Below are positions 54,509-64,000 of a stretch of 64,000 bases of DNA, piece after piece. The stretch is from NCBI GenBank assembly GCA_027922465.2, contig BQMF02000009.1:1-64000 (forward strand), read 5' to 3'. This stretch comes from Turritopsis dohrnii. Its lineage: Eukaryota > Cnidaria > Hydrozoa > Anthoathecata > Oceaniidae. Numbering within the stretch: the stretch's first letter is position 1; each line of letters starts with the position of its first letter. A model generated the notes under the pieces. The model did not search any database, was not told the DNA's origin, and saw nothing but the letters and a program-made list of their open reading frames with translations. The position numbers and the translations under genes are program-made.

Positions 54509-57500
54509 GGCTCCCACAAGTCATATATTTCATATATTTCATATATTTTTGTAAAAATATATTATCATATATTTTGAGATTTTTTCATATATTTCATATA
54601 TTTTCAAATCTTTTTCAGTAGCTGAGAGTCAGAATTGGTTTTTATCATCTTTTTTTAATTATTGTTCATATAGGCTGTCCATTAAAAATTTCAATTTGTT
54701 CATACAATTATCAACTTTGATTGCTTAGTGGTTTTAGTTATTACTTAGTAGTATACATATAGTTTTACATAGTATTGACATGCATTTTTCATGAACTTCT
54801 CTTCATTTTATAGAAAACTTAAAAATACTATCAGATGGAAGGAGTATCGAGTATTGAGCTTTTTACTATTAGCTTTAACAGTTGTATACCTGATTTGTAT
54901 TTGAGTTTTATAAAAACAGAAGTGTCTGTTCATGTAACGAGAACTAGCATTGTCGCTTTCACAATGTTTTCCTTTAGATTATAAAAAAATGAGTAGTAGT
55001 TTCACTAAATATTCCAACAGTTGGAAAGTGAAGTATCCATGGGTAGCACCTGTAGAGAAAGACAGTTATTCTGCTAAATGTTTACTGTGTAAAAAAACAT
55101 TTAGTATCAAGAACAGAGGAGTCTAACAAATTCAACAACATTCTTCAACAGTGGGACATAAAAAGCTTGCTGATTTATCAAAAGTCAGTGTACCCTAACT
55201 TCTAAAAGTGGCAGTTTAGAAACGCATAAGACTGTTGATACACTTCTCAGCCAAAAGGAGAGAGTCTTAAAAGCTGAGAAAATGCAAGTCCTTCATATAG
55301 TTGATAAAAATCAATCATTTCAATCAGCAGACGAAGACAAAGATCGTATTCCTATGATGTTTAGTGACTCAGAAATTGCTGGTCAATATAGTATCGGTCA
55401 AACAAAAGTGAAATACACTATTCAGTTTGGCATTGCCCCTTATATTTTTGAGAAGTTGTTAGCTGACATTCGTAAAAAGCCATTCACCTTCAAGTTTGAT
55501 GAAACCACCACTTCTCAAGTAAAAAAACAGTATGGTGGATACATAACGTTCTACTCCACAACACATTAGAAAGTTGTCACAGAATATTGTGGGTCTTTTT
55601 CGTGGGTCATTGTAATGCTGACCAACTGCTTTCTCATTTCTTTGAGTTCATGGAAAAATTTGAGTTGGACATGTCTCTGTTACTAGCCATTGGTATGGAT
55701 GGACCAAATGTTAACAAAGCATTTGAAAGGAAGTTAAGGCAAGAGTTACAAAGTAAATATTCCACTAAATTTATGGAAATTGGCTCGTGCTCTTTGCACA
55801 CTGTAAATAATGCTTTCCTCGAAGGATTGAAAGAAATTAAAGGAGACTTTAATGCTGATCAGTTCGCAATTGATTTGCACTTCTTTTTTAAATATTCATC
55901 AGCTACAAGAAAGGACTACAATGAGGCTTCAAACTGAACTTACAGCACATTTTCTTTTAAAACACAGTACCACAAGATGGCTGTCTTTAGATAAAGTTCT
56001 TGTTCGAATCATTGAACAGTGGGATAACTTAAAAGAGTATTTTTTAAATATATTGCCTAAAATGCCAGGATATTTTGGTAAAAACGGAATTGAAGACAGA
56101 TCGCTACAAACGCATCAAAGCCTGTCTTACTAATCCTATGGCATTATGTTACATGTCATTAATTGTTTTTGTTGCTCAAGACTTCAAGAAATTTGTAATA
56201 CCAATGCAATCTGAGGAACCAGAAATCCATGTCTTATACCCAAAACTCAAGACTCTTCTTAAAGAGCTTCTTTCAAAATGCATAGAACAGAAACAGTTTC
56301 TGACCAAAAACAAGAAGAAATTGCTTGAACACCAGGAAATTCTGAAGGTGGTGAAGAACAAAACATTATGGAAGGTAAGAAAAAGTCCTGAAGGCATATG
56401 TTTCAAGATATAGTTTATTTTGACAAGGAGACTTAATAGACCTAATAGTATGTAAAGTAGAGTTGTATTTTGAGAGAAATGAAATGTATGGTTCTATGTA
56501 TCCCAGCACTATTTTAATGCTTTCATTGTTTAAAATGATTGTATGTTTTTATCATGAATAAACCTTCACAATAGGTAGACAAAGAAAGCTTTTAATCGAT
56601 TAATTATTGTATATTTATTAAGGTTTGAAATTCAAGTATTACTATACAAGAGGTATTTAGATTTAAAGTATTTGTTTTAGCAAAGTCCTGATCTCGGCAC
56701 TAAGATCAAGTCTCTTTTGGCATCAACTAACGCCTTGTCACGGAAGAAGTTTAATGAACTTGCAGTATCAATGATAACAAGTAGTTGTGATTACCTTTTG
56801 AAACATCTTCCACTAGACAACAAGATTGTGAAAGATGCAAAGTATTTCCAACCTTCTTTACACCAGCATGACTTTTTACCGAAAGCTATGGCAAGGTTGG
56901 CGGTAACATGTACTAACACTATAGGTGAGGAAAACACGAGAACCTAGATTAACCTTAAGTCTGGTGCCACTAAGTATGATCTGGCTGATGTCATCAAATC
57001 TCAAAGTCAAATGTACCTGACAGAAGTAATCCCAGAAGAATTTTATTTATTACAAGGACAAGAGAAAAACTCTCGCAGGCAGAAATCATACTGGAAGGAT
57101 GCCTATAATGTTGCAGGGATTGCTCTTGACCAAGACAATGACGAGGATCCTATGATCCGGATAGATGCCTATTGGCTGAAGGTACCATATGATATAGGGT
57201 GACAGTGACATGAAATTTATGAAATATATGAAATAATTGTTGCCCAGTTGAATTATTTTTCTGGGCCAGTTCAGCAAGATATTAAAATGCATAGATCAGA
57301 AAACGCTAGTTTCTAAACAGTATTTACTAGGAATTAATGGAGAATTTTGAAGGTATTCCAGGGTTATATATTTTTGTCTCTTAGATTTCTAGGCTACGAG
57401 ATGAAGAGGGTAAGCTAAAATACAGAAACCTATGGTCACTTGCAAAGATAGTTTTGTCACTTCCACACGGAAATGCCGATCCTGAACATGGTTTTTCTAT

Positions 57501-58584
57501 TAACAAAGCTATTATTAATTCCCATGGACATTCCATAGGCGAAGAAACTATTTGTGGCAATACGACTAGTGAAAGATCATATAGTTAAAAATGGAGGTTT
57601 ATTAAAAGTGAAGTGTGATAAATCACTGATAAAATCTTGTCAACAAGCAAGAATGAGGTATGATGCTTTTTTGTCTGCTAAGAGAGAGCTGGAGGAGAAG
57701 GAAAGAAAGAAGAAGGAGAGGAAGAAGAACGAAGTAATAGAAAAAAGTAAATTGCAAGATGAGATTGGACAACTGGAAAGAGATAAGTCAATAATCATGA
57801 AAGGGATAGAGGTAGCTGAAAAATGTGTAGAGGAGGGAAATTCTGATCTTGGTGAAGTGATGAAAAAGAGTACCATAAACAGGCAAAAGCTTATAGCCTG
57901 CCAAACCAAAAATAACATGGGATTGAAACGAAAGGCAGAGCTTTCCTCAGAACTCCTAGTGTTAGACAACATTATATGTTGAGTATCATTTGTTATGTTC
58001 TGGACTTTCTGAAATTGTGCTGGGTTGTTTTCTTACTATGTTCGTTTGAACTGTAGTTTCTGTTTTCAATTCAGGATATTCGTTCCGAAAAACCAAAAAG
58101 ATAGTATTATCTGTAGATTTCTCACTATTCAGGATTTAAAAGTATAAACGTCAATTCATCACTAACTTATACATAGAGAATTGCGAGATCTTGATCTTAA
58201 TAAATCAGATTTATTGCTAATTTTGTTAAGTAAGTCAAAAGTGCTAACTGTTTCAGTTTTCTATTTAGAACGTGTGAACAGTTCCGCAGATATGTATTGT
58301 AGCAAGATTGCTCATTTGGACTTGGTATTGTGTTACATATGCTTCTAATGTTATGTATTAGTTATATAATATTTAGCATTTAGAACTTCAAAGTGTTTAA
58401 TCTTTCGTTGACAAAAGGATATTGCATGGTAATGTATTTGCACAATTACCTCAGGTCTGAAAAACATATATTTTAGCAAAAAATCATATATTTTACCCAT
58501 TTTTTTTCATGTATTTCCATATATTTTAGACGTTTTTGGCCATATATTCATATATATGATAGTCAAAATCTCTGTGGGAGGCCT
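54509..58584 (+). mobile_element. hAT element, 4.1 kb
   Basis: Inverted ends GGCTCCCACAA and (right, inverted) GGCCTCCCACAG. The homologous site in block X copy 1 (18522-18536, inverted) is uninterrupted and reads GGGATGTTTACTG. Here the left flank is GGGATGTG and the right flank GGGTGTTGACTG, so an 8-bp duplication GGGATGTT with light decay is the simplest reading, as expected for hAT. Subterminal arrays of CATATATTT are present on both sides (54520-54605, 58465-58560). The interior encodes a recognisable hAT transposase with two introns, now full of stops and shifts. Confidence 0.85.
54989..57982 (+). pseudogene. hAT transposase, decayed, with two introns
   Basis: Start ATG at 54989. N-terminal BED-like finger: CLLCKKTF and HSSTVGH (CX2C, HX5H). 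RNase H-like core: FKFDETTTSQVKKQYGGY (first Asp), LLAIGMDGPNVNKAFE, EIGSCSLHTVNNAF and FFFKYSSATRKDYNEA. Then TRWLSLDKVLVRIIEQWDNL. C-terminal dimerisation part: IVLSLPHGNADPEHGFSINK, then RLVKDHIVKNGG and a Lys/Glu coiled coil. Two introns with GT/AG ends, both phase 0: 56375-56680 and 57182-57385. Stops at about 55121, 55197, 55567 and 56945 and shifts near 55230, 55570, 55920, 56080 and 57552 make it inactive. The protein would be about 850 residues. Confidence 0.85.
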
Positions 58585-59483
58585 GGGTGTTGACTGTTGT
58601 GTTTTGAATTAGCCAGTGGAGCTTTGAACTGAAAAATTAGTTCCACAGATGTGAATGTTTTCAAGAATGTGTTTAAAAATTCTTTAGCTATACAAATTCT
58701 GTCATTACGTTTGTGTTTTTAATTGTTATTTTTAAGGTAAATGTGTTCTCGAAGTTGCTTTTAGTTTGTTTTGATTTTCTTTCGATATCGTCATAGTATG
58801 ATTAGGTGTTTGTTCGTTTTTTGAATGTTTTCATATGTTAAAAAATCTTAAGCTATACAAATTATGTCATAAATTTGTGTTTTCAATTAATACTTTTTTT
58901 TAAGGTAAACATGTTCTCGTTTCTTTCAGTTTTTTTGTTTTTCTTTCGATATTGTCATAATACGATTAGGTATTTTGTATCATTAGGCATTCGAAATCTT
59001 TTTCCTTTTAGAAAAGCAAAATAAAAAATACAATAACAATAAAGAAATGAAACTCGTGGTTTGAAATCATGATGTTGATGGTTGGTCAAGAACAGATTAT
59101 TCATTTCCGAAATTCTGTCCAGTGTAATTTTTGCAGAAAAGAAACATAGTTGGAAGGTATCAATTTGTTGTCAATTCACATTTTGTAATGTTGTTCAATG
59201 TTTGCTTTTGTGTGGCTGGGTATATAGTTCTGTGTTACGTATTGCTTTGTTTTACGCTATAGATACTTCCTTTATTCTGCCTGTACAGTATGTACTTCTT
59301 TGTTATATTGCCATTTGTTTATGTGTTATATAAACCTTCTGCATTTATAAAAACATGATTTTGGTTTTTGGGCAATTTAAGTGTTGCGATGTTTGTTTGT
59401 GTTTCACGTCTCCAGGGTAAAAAATAATTTAACGAAACCTTTATTCGGTTCAGTTCCAGTGATTTTATACACATGCATTTATA

Positions 59484-59517
59484 CATCCCACTATTATATT
59501 ACTATAATAGTGGGATG
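59484..59517. repeat. Perfect 15-bp hairpin
   Basis: CATCCCACTATTATA, a 4-base spacer TTAC, then the exact reverse complement. Lies in block X copy 2a. Confidence 0.95.
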
Positions 59518-59941
59518 TTGGATGCTTATGTTTTTTGCAATTTTGTTATGATTTTGTTTTGTGTAAAAGTTACTTTCGGTCAATACTAAGTACAATATTA
59601 AGTGTTTCGATGATTCAGTTTCTACATCATTTCGATGTTTGGCTGTTTCATATCTCCCAGGAAAAAAATTATTTTAGAATGCTTTTATTCGGTACTGGCT
59701 TTTATGTATCTTAGTATATAGTTTTGCATTATGTTATCTTCTTTTCATCTTCTGGGTATAAAAAAAACACGGTTTTGGTCAAAAGGAGGGAATATCAAGT
59801 GTTTCGATGTTCCAATTTCTTTATTATTTTGATGTTTCATTCTTTTATGTCTCTAGGGGAAATTTATTTTGCTAATCCTTTCTCTGTGGTTCAGCTCACA
59901 TTGATTGAAACTGGTAAAAACATTTTACCCGGGTTACTAGT

Positions 59942-61340
59942 CTTCTTATTATACTAATTCGCTTTGTACATCCCAATTTTATTTTAGAGAGTGATATGTT
60001 TAGATTAAATTTACGATCAAGTTCTTCTTCTGACCACGTAAAACCACGTAGAGGCGAAAGACACTATTTTCACGATTATTCCAAAAAGCACGTGGCATTT
60101 GACGTCAGTTTTTTTATGATCATTGGCATTGTATCGCATCTCCAATCGAACGCGACGTTTTTTTGGGGAAATATCTCGAGAATCAATAGTGGTAACTGAC
60201 GTTTTTTAGGGTCCGCGATATCGGTGATTGGGTAACGCAACATTTGGGCCAAAATTTTATTTGGTACTGGGGCTATGACGGCATCAAAATCTTTGATCAA
60301 CGATATCTTTGCAACGATTGATCGTAGCGAAACGATCCCATACATTTTTTGAGCAGTTTTTCAAGCTCTACAACATGGGTACTTTTTCAGTTTCCAATAG
60401 ACCTTTTCATTAATTACGTCACAACAAGCAACGCCTCGTTTTCACGAAATTCTGTGGTACTGCGGCTATGACGTCATCAAAATCTTTGATCGGCATTATC
60501 TTTCTAACGGTTTTTCGTAGCGAAACGATCCCATACATTTTTTAACAGTTTTTCGTTTCTGAGGTCACTTAAAAAGTAGTATGTCAGACCACGGAAAAAG
60601 TAACTTATGTTTCTACGATTAGTATAAGGAGCATAAGGAGTTGAAGTGCATTTGTTTTGATCGTTTTGAACGTCTTTACTGGTTCGTGAGACTAACAAAT
60701 GATAGCAATCTGAATTCGTTAGTTAACAAAGATTTCATTAAAAAGCAGACAATGATACATACCAGCGCAAGTAACGTCATAAAAACAGTTATTTACGAAA
60801 GCATTGTACTACTTGATTTTTAAGGTAAATACATTCTTGGACTTTCTTTGATTTGTTTTTCTTATAATATCGACATGTAAGATTTTATCTGAACCATTAA
60901 TCTTTTTCTTCTAGACAAGAAAAAACTTAAAAACAGTATGCGCGAATGAAAAAATGAATCTCATGGTTTTAAATCATGGCGTTCATGGTTGCCGAAGAAC
61001 AATCTTCATTGTTTGTATCCAACCTTACCCTTCATGCAAAGAAAATCGTCGGAAGGTATAGATTTGTATACAATTCGTGAAACTTTTACAACTTTTTTTA
61101 CCTTTTTTTTACCATGACGCATGGTTTCCATGAAAAGTTACGTTTTAGTTTTTTAAGAATTTTTTTTTGTTTTGTTGTTTTCTTCTGTGTATAATTTGTT
61201 TTGCTATGAAAGTGCGAAAGGTTTTATTATGGATATGTGTTTCAAATCTTCTGAGCAAAAAAGTTTTCTACTGTTAGTGAACACGTAAAACTCTTTACCT
61301 GGGATTTTTACAGAATTTTGATTTTTAGGGATGAGTAGTG
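59942..61340 (+). mobile_element. Block X, copy 2b, diverged and interrupted
   Basis: Starts CTTCTTATTATACTAATTCG directly after the end of copy 2a and resembles the inverted 19740-19876 (ATTTTATTTTAGAGAGTGAT, CGTAAAACCACG, AGACACT). After an inserted repeat (about 60100-60595) similarity resumes with ACGATTAGTATA. 60820-61060 is a relative of 58890-59160 (TTTTTAAGGTAAA, ATCATGG words). The frames here are short. Confidence 0.5.
60100..60595. repeat. Inserted repeat with two direct sub-copies
   Basis: An 85-bp sub-copy (60262-60350) recurs at 60457-60545: TACTGxGGCTATGACG, CATCAAAATCTTTGATC, CGTAGCGAAACGATCCCATA. The first part (GCATCTCCAATCGAACG, GGAAATATCTCG, GGTCCGCGATAT) recurs at 61975-62045. 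Probably a non-autonomous element; ends not defined. Confidence 0.6.
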
Positions 61341-61364
61341 ATTTTTTCCGTACCGTTAATGACG

Positions 61365-61985
61365 AATTAAGCGCCCCCTGCCTAATGTTCCCGCCCCTGT
61401 TGATTACGTGCCCTGGTGTGAGAGCTTTCTTTACAAATAAGCGCCCCTCCTAGACCTGAAGGAGACGCTTATTTCGTTATACATCCACATACGGGGGCGC
61501 TTATTTGAAAATTTCGGAAAAAAGACTAATCATCATTTATTGTTGCTATATTTAGTATATAAATAAAGTATACTTCCATAGATACCATAAAAAGACTACA
61601 AAGAAATAGATAATAGAGATAATAACCTTGCAACAGATGGATCGAAAGACGATTACATTTACTGTTTCAAGGACAGTCAGCCTTGTAAGGCTGGGAAGGA
61701 AATTTTGCGTAGTCAGCTTTCCATCTTAACAGAAGAAGACATAGATCCTTTTCATCAAACTGATGAAGCCGATACGGCAATAGAAGCACCTGATTTCCTT
61801 ACTATTGATTTGGACTGCGATAAAGATGAAGAGTTTGACATTCAATTTGTTTGTATGGGTTATTTATTTCTAAGATTTTGTTTATTTTTAGGATAAAAGT
61901 AATAAAAAATTATTGAAAAATGAGATTTATGACCATTTTTTATAAGCGCCCCTGCCTAATAATCGCCCTTGTCAATTGCATCTCC
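61365..61985 (+). mobile_element. Remnant with AAGCGCCCCxTGCCTAAT words, possible pogo/Tigger relative
   Basis: AAGCGCCCCCTGCCTAATG (61369) and AAGCGCCCCTGCCTAATAA (61947) lie in direct orientation 578 bp apart. AATAAGCGCC words also occur between (61435, and inverted at 61465 and 61495). The frame between (61640-61896) could be a transposase end. The assignment rests on the word family and is weak. Confidence 0.35.
61640..61896 (+). pseudogene. Acidic protein end, possibly transposase C-terminus
   Basis: Reads DDYIYCFKDSQPCKAGKEIL, LSILTEEDIDPFHQTDEA and DFLTIDLDCDKDEEFDIQF, then a hydrophobic tail. Pogo/Tigger-type transposases often end with a CFKxxxPC-like block and an acidic tail, and the flanking AAGCGCC words fit that idea. 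No catalytic domain is present. Low confidence. Confidence 0.3.
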
Positions 61986-62140
61986 AATCGAACGTGATGT
62001 TTTTTGGAAAATATCTCGCATGGGTCCGCAATATTGGCAAACACGCCTGTGTTAGGATGCTTGATTGGCGATATCTTGGTTACATTTAGTCGTCGCAAAA
62101 TGACCCCTTACATTTGTTAGGTAAGATGGATACAATGACC
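61975..62140. repeat. Second copy of the GCATCTCCAATCGAACG repeat
   Basis: Matches 60129-60240 (GCATCTCCAATCGAACGT, ATATCTCG, GGGTCCGC) and the later GGCGATATCTTGG word. Shorter and diverged. Confidence 0.6.
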
Positions 62141-62231
62141 GCGTTGACTTTTTGGTGTACAATTTAAATTGAAAACCTTAAAACACCAGCTTAAAAGAAA
62201 AATTTTTCAAGAATCTTTACGTGTTAGTTAA

Positions 62232-62729
62232 ATTTTAAAGCGGATTTTCCACTTTTTAAACTTTCGACTTGATAAATGCTACAAAAGAATATTTTTTGAT
62301 ATTAGCATCTGTTAATATTTGTTATCTGGTGATGTAGAAACCAATCCTGGACCTGGTTCTAACGCACCAAAGTGTACAGTCTGTGAGAAGACGGTGAAAA
62401 TAAATCAAAAACCCCAGATTTGTTCAGCGTGTCAGGATGTGTGTCGTGCAAAGTGTGGCGGTCATACACTCAAAACGATCCAAGCAAGAATACCTCGATA
62501 CCATACTTGTGCAAAATGCGTCTACACTGAACTTCCATTTTCAAAATCAAACCTTCCGACAGATCTGGAGCAATTAAATCTTGAAAGAAACGCTCTCCTC
62601 GATGAGAATATACCTTATGAACTTCCAACTGTTTCAGCACTCAATAAATATCGTCAACACTTCTCCATTGCCCACCTGAACACACGATCCATTACGTCCA
62701 TTACGCTAAACACCAATTTGACATTATAA
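62232..62729 (+). CDS. LINE leader with canonical 2A motif and PHD-like finger
   Basis: The frame is open from 62232 but has no ATG before the 2A motif, so the true start is lost, shifted or non-ATG. 62319-62357 reads LLSGDVETNPGPG, the full 2A consensus, preceded by a hydrophobic Ile/Phe/Cys stretch. The ribosome would skip bond formation between the last Gly and Pro, releasing the leader from the finger domain. Next comes CTVCEK, CSAC, CRAKC, YHTCAKC, a Cys-rich PHD-like finger in which the usual His appears replaced. The end (SIAHLNTRSITS) is the start of the endonuclease, then a shift. Confidence 0.8.
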
Positions 62730-63331
62730 CACTATCCGAGACGTGGCTCAAGGACAATGCAAATCTGTTGAAGTCAGTTGCAATTTCAGGTTACACAAAT
62801 AATTTTCGTAACCGTGGTCGCGTGAAAGGTGATGGAGTCGGCTACTACATCAAAGACAACATCAATGCGAAGGAAAGAAAAGATCTCATCGACCTGGATG
62901 TCTCCGTCGAACACCAGTGGATCGAAATCAAACAAAAAAGATCAAAGAATATTATCATCGGGAATTTTTACCAACCTAGCAGCAAGCAACAAGAAAAATT
63001 CCAATTCCTTGAAAAGTTCGAAACTATTATTTCACAGGTGACACTGCTCCACGAGGGACCAATCATCATTACTGGGGATTTCAACATCGACCTTACGAAA
63101 GAATCTCCAGAAGTAGCAAGATACAAAGACATCCTCAACTCCTTCAATCTTACGCAACACGGAACTCAACCCACCAGACAGTCGAGCTCACTCATTGATC
63201 ATATCATCTCCAACCAATCGTTGAAGCTTCTAGATCATGGTTTGGTTTTCTGCGACGAGATTTCAGACCATGACGCCCCTTCTGCATTTTTAAAGCAGCA
63301 AAAACAAAGTTCGAAGCAAGGTACAAACTGA
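62690..63331 (+). pseudogene. LINE APE endonuclease
   Basis: Blocks: HLNTRSITS, then after a shift FDIITLSETWLKDN (about 62716-62757), YYIKDNINAKERKDL, IIIGNFYQPSS, GPIIITGDFNIDL with the catalytic Asp-Phe-Asn, SSSLIDHIISNQ and ISDHD. All catalytic blocks of the APE fold are visible, including the GDFN that is SDFN in the minus-strand copy. The frame diverges after SDHD (DAPSAFLKQQK), where a shift leads into the next frame. Confidence 0.85.
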
Positions 63332-63354
63332 TAAGAGATGAACGAAATCTTGAC

Positions 63355-64000
63355 ATGGTTCAGTATATAAAAGATTTTAATTCACTTCCACTCAATCTTG
63401 TTTACGTATTTGAAGAAGTGTCGGACAAGGTCAATATCCTTAACAATCTAATAACAGAGTGCATTTCAAGACATGCACCACTACGAAAAGTGAAAATCAC
63501 TCGACCTCCATCTCCATGGATGAAAAATCTAGATATCACTGATCTCCAACGTCAACGAAATCGTACGAGAACTGAATACAGAAAACATCCAAACGAAACT
63601 AATCGTGAGAAACTGAAATTAGTGAGAAACAAACTGAAACAAAACATTAAGGAAACGAAAAGAACTTTCATGAAAAAGCTGCTATTGAACAAAAACTGCA
63701 CCGAAACATGGAAAGTCATCAATAAAATTCTCCATCCAAATCTAACGTCCGTGAAAGTCGATCCTGAGAAAGTTAATCACCTCTGACACACATCATTAAT
63801 ACCTGCATCAACACCTCATCAGTGCCAATCGAGTGGAAGATTAGTCGCATTTGTCCTGTTCCAAAAGTCAACAATCCAAGGTCCCTCTCCGAATACCGAC
63901 CCATCAGTGTTCTACCAATATTATCTAAAGCGTTTGAACACGTAATCCTACAACAGTTAACCGAACTAATCGAAACTGAATCTTTCTACGACCCAAAACA
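63355..64000 (+). pseudogene. LINE linker and RT start, partial
   Basis: 63355-63786: ITECISRHAPLRKVKITRPP, then KLVRNKLKQNIKETKRTFMK and ETWKVINKILHPNLT, the same basic linker as at 43298-44035. A deletion of some 100 codons and a shift near 63786 removes the RT start block; the next readable part is VPIEWKISRICPVPKVNNPR, then YRPISVLPILSKAFEHVILQ (from about 63820), which enters the RT fingers and is cut by the window end. Confidence 0.82.

Larger units (their letters stand above)
54210..59941 (+). mobile_element. Block X, copy 2a, split by a hAT element
   Basis: 54210-54508 and 58585-59941 together are the reverse complement of most of 17355-18790, ending TTTTACCCGGGTTACTAG. The left part begins abruptly next to the LINE tail. 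The hAT element sits inside. Immediately after the end, at 59942, another copy begins in the same orientation. Confidence 0.65.
62232..64000 (+). mobile_element. CR1/L2-group LINE, 5' half, continues past the window
   Basis: Order: leader with a canonical 2A motif, PHD-like finger, APE endonuclease, linker, RT start; the element runs off the right edge at 64000. It is the same family as 41693-45170. Small frame shifts near 62700, 63300 and 63790 indicate a dead copy, yet the domains are better preserved than in the minus-strand copy. Confidence 0.88.

Noticed and set aside
57640..57972. 110-codon minus-strand open frame
   Set aside because: Ser/Phe-rich antisense shadow of the Lys/Glu coiled coil of the hAT transposase.

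Overview
This is AT-rich eukaryotic DNA, most likely from an aquatic invertebrate. Cnidarian-like is my best guess, from the HIRAN-domain protein fragment, the SPDT-type protein fragment, the 2A-bearing LINEs and the Penelope-like element. The species is not determined. I found no intact host gene, no rRNA, no tRNA and nothing bacterial. Nearly everything recognisable is a repeat or a mobile element, mostly decayed and often nested.

Layout. 1-4860 is the end of a 180-bp satellite array (27 near-identical units). 4861-6900 is unique-looking DNA with a broken LINE. 6933-24248 is a nested pile of DNA transposons. Its members share an outer terminal repeat (GTGAC-x-GT...GGGAAAA...AACAA) and 4-bp A/T target duplications, but each subfamily has its own array of short palindromic words. 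25.5-30.3 kb is one LINE broken by three or more insertions. 30.6-31.5 kb and 39.5-40.7 kb hold related gene fragments in opposite orientation. 33.7-37.5 kb is a tyrosine-recombinase retrotransposon (gag, RT, RNase H, recombinase, all on the minus strand, frameshifted) with a 3' array of small hairpins. Deletion derivatives of it lie at 40.7-41.6 kb and, inverted, at 8.3-9.8 kb. 41.7-45.2 kb is a nearly full-length minus-strand LINE with a 2A-like motif and a PHD-like finger. 48.3-49.6 kb is a compact copy of the GTGAC family. 49.6-50.3 kb is a Penelope-like GIY-YIG fragment. 52.7-54.0 kb is a 5'-truncated LINE. 54.5-58.6 kb is a hAT element with a decayed, intron-bearing transposase. 59.9-62.1 kb is diverged repeat. 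From 62.2 kb a plus-strand LINE with a canonical 2A motif runs off the window.

The strongest material is comparative. Several insertions can be dated against an empty copy of the same site inside this window, which fixes their target duplications (TTA, TTAA, about 8 bp for the hAT). Three signals deserve follow-up. First, the GTGAC terminal-repeat family swaps subterminal palindromic words while keeping a shared core of about 190 bp. Second, the hairpin array of the tyrosine-recombinase element shows paired stem changes between units. Third, the two 2A motifs in related LINEs differ at the key glutamate.
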